In this document: in pieces, positions 63,438 to 64,000 of the stretch
How the letters are laid out: every line of letters starts with the position of its first letter
How positions within the stretch are numbered: the first letter of the stretch is position 1
Assembly (NCBI RefSeq): GCF_003028575.1
Contig: NZ_PYUD01000001.1
Location: 744,001 to 808,000, forward strand
Source of the DNA: Halomonas urumqiensis
GTDB taxonomy: Bacteria; Pseudomonadota; Gammaproteobacteria; Pseudomonadales; Halomonadaceae
Direction of reading: 5' to 3'
DNA: 64,000 nucleotides
Position numbers and translations under genes: made by a program
The notes under the pieces: generated by a model
What the model was told of the DNA's origin: nothing
The model's database searches: none
The model's input: the letters and a program-made list of their open reading frames with translations, nothing else

Positions 63438-64000
63438 ATGCGCATATCCCGGCAGCGTTTTACCGCTGCATCGTGTCGGTGACGACGCCGCTCGCCTGCT
63501 ACCGTCGGTGCTTGTGCCTCCTGGCCACCATTCTGCTGGTGCTCCCCGGCGTTTCGCTTACGGCGGCCATGGCTCAATCCGCCGAGGCCGTTGATTCCCC
63601 CGAGTACACCGTCCTGAGCTACCACGATGTGATCGATTTGACGCGTACCCCGGACCTGAAGATCTATCCGCAGACCATCACCCGCAACAAGTTGATCCAG
63701 CAGTTCAACCTGATCGGCGACCTGGGCTATCACCCGGTCAGTCTTCAGGACATCCTGGATGCCCAGGCCGGCAAGCGCTCACTGCCCGCCAACCCGGTGT
63801 TGCTGACCTTCGATGATGGCTATCGCAGCGTCTATGACATCGTGTTGCCCCTGTTGGAATTGTATGACTACCCGGCGCTGGTCGCCCCGGTGGGCAGTTG
63901 GCTGGACGTGCCGGAAGGCGGCCAGGTGCCCTACGGCCAGATACAACTGCCTCGCGAGCGTTTCCTGAGCTGGGACCAGATGCGAGAGTTGCAAGCCTCG
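63434..64000 (+). CDS. pgaB: PNAG N-deacetylase, N-terminal part (runs off the window)
   Basis: The first 189 codons of PgaB, open to the window end. A signal sequence (LLATILLVLPGVSLTAAMA) is followed by the NodB-type deacetylase domain with YHDV and TFDDGY, the metal-binding Asp pair. PgaB removes some acetyl groups from PNAG in the periplasm so the polymer can be exported. It is coupled to pgaA by an ATGA overlap. The C-terminal hydrolase domain lies beyond the window, and pgaC/pgaD are presumed downstream. Confidence 0.93.
   Translation, partial: MNAHIPAAFYRCIVSVTTPLACYRRCLCLLATILLVLPGVSLTAAMAQSAEAVDSPEYTVLSYHDVIDLTRTPDLKIYPQTITRNKLIQQFNLIGDLGYHPVSLQDILDAQAGKRSLPANPVLLTFDDGYRSVYDIVLPLLELYDYPALVAPVGSWLDVPEGGQVPYGQIQLPRERFLSWDQMRELQAS

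Noticed and set aside
1..64000. tRNA, rRNA, prophage or integron signatures
   Set aside because: No cloverleaf-like or rRNA-conserved stretches and no integrase or phage structural genes were seen on reading; the only mobile DNA found is the MITE.

Overview
The window is high-GC DNA from a free-living, probably halophilic or marine gammaproteobacterium. A Halomonadaceae (Halomonas-like) genome is my best guess, inferred from the gene mix: an OapA/M23 endopeptidase, nasST with nirBD, RTX exoproteins with a PrtD-type exporter, pga and a phasin. Nothing in the window (no rRNA) proves the taxon. I recognise about 47 protein genes or gene pieces and no tRNA, rRNA or CRISPR array.

Layout. 1-8425: a cold-shock protein with its own promoter and terminator, an SLC13-type permease, a carboxylesterase, a PAS-PAS-GGDEF diguanylate cyclase, a small zinc ribbon, PhoH, and an unusual CDGSH/glutamate-synthase fusion. 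8460-18760: assimilatory nitrate reduction. nasT-nasS and then an FAD reductase-nirB-nirD operon run leftward; nasA-cobA run rightward. Both enzyme operons are preceded by leaders in which a short hairpin with an ANTAR-type hexaloop overlaps an intrinsic terminator, so NasT should control both by antitermination. The nitrate/nitrite transporter (narK-like) lies apart at 36174-37526.

18727-34963: a type I secretion operon (ABC, HlyD, TolC) divergent from two very large RTX heme peroxidases in tandem. The pair share about 820 bp of almost identical 3' sequence (RTX block, secretion signal, terminator) and diverged but homologous upstream regions, while their catalytic domains differ. 34976-46683: a membrane protein with a 142-bp MITE just upstream (4-bp target duplication), an ABC exporter, an M23 peptidase, a LysR regulator, a glutathionyl-hydroquinone reductase, a YaiI family protein and a DEAD-box helicase.

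46681-56648: a ROK repressor divergent from a sugar-uptake and sugar-oxidation operon (XylB-like dehydrogenase, ABC importer, TIM-barrel isomerase, Gfo/Idh/MocA oxidoreductase, aldose epimerase, SMP-30 lactonase) that has no sugar kinase. 57003-58318: a Fic protein followed by a 52-codon remnant of a type I restriction HsdS C-terminus. 58357-64000: DUF503, a small membrane-anchored protein, gamma-glutamylcyclotransferase, phasin, then pgaA and the start of pgaB for poly-N-acetylglucosamine export; pgaB runs off the window.
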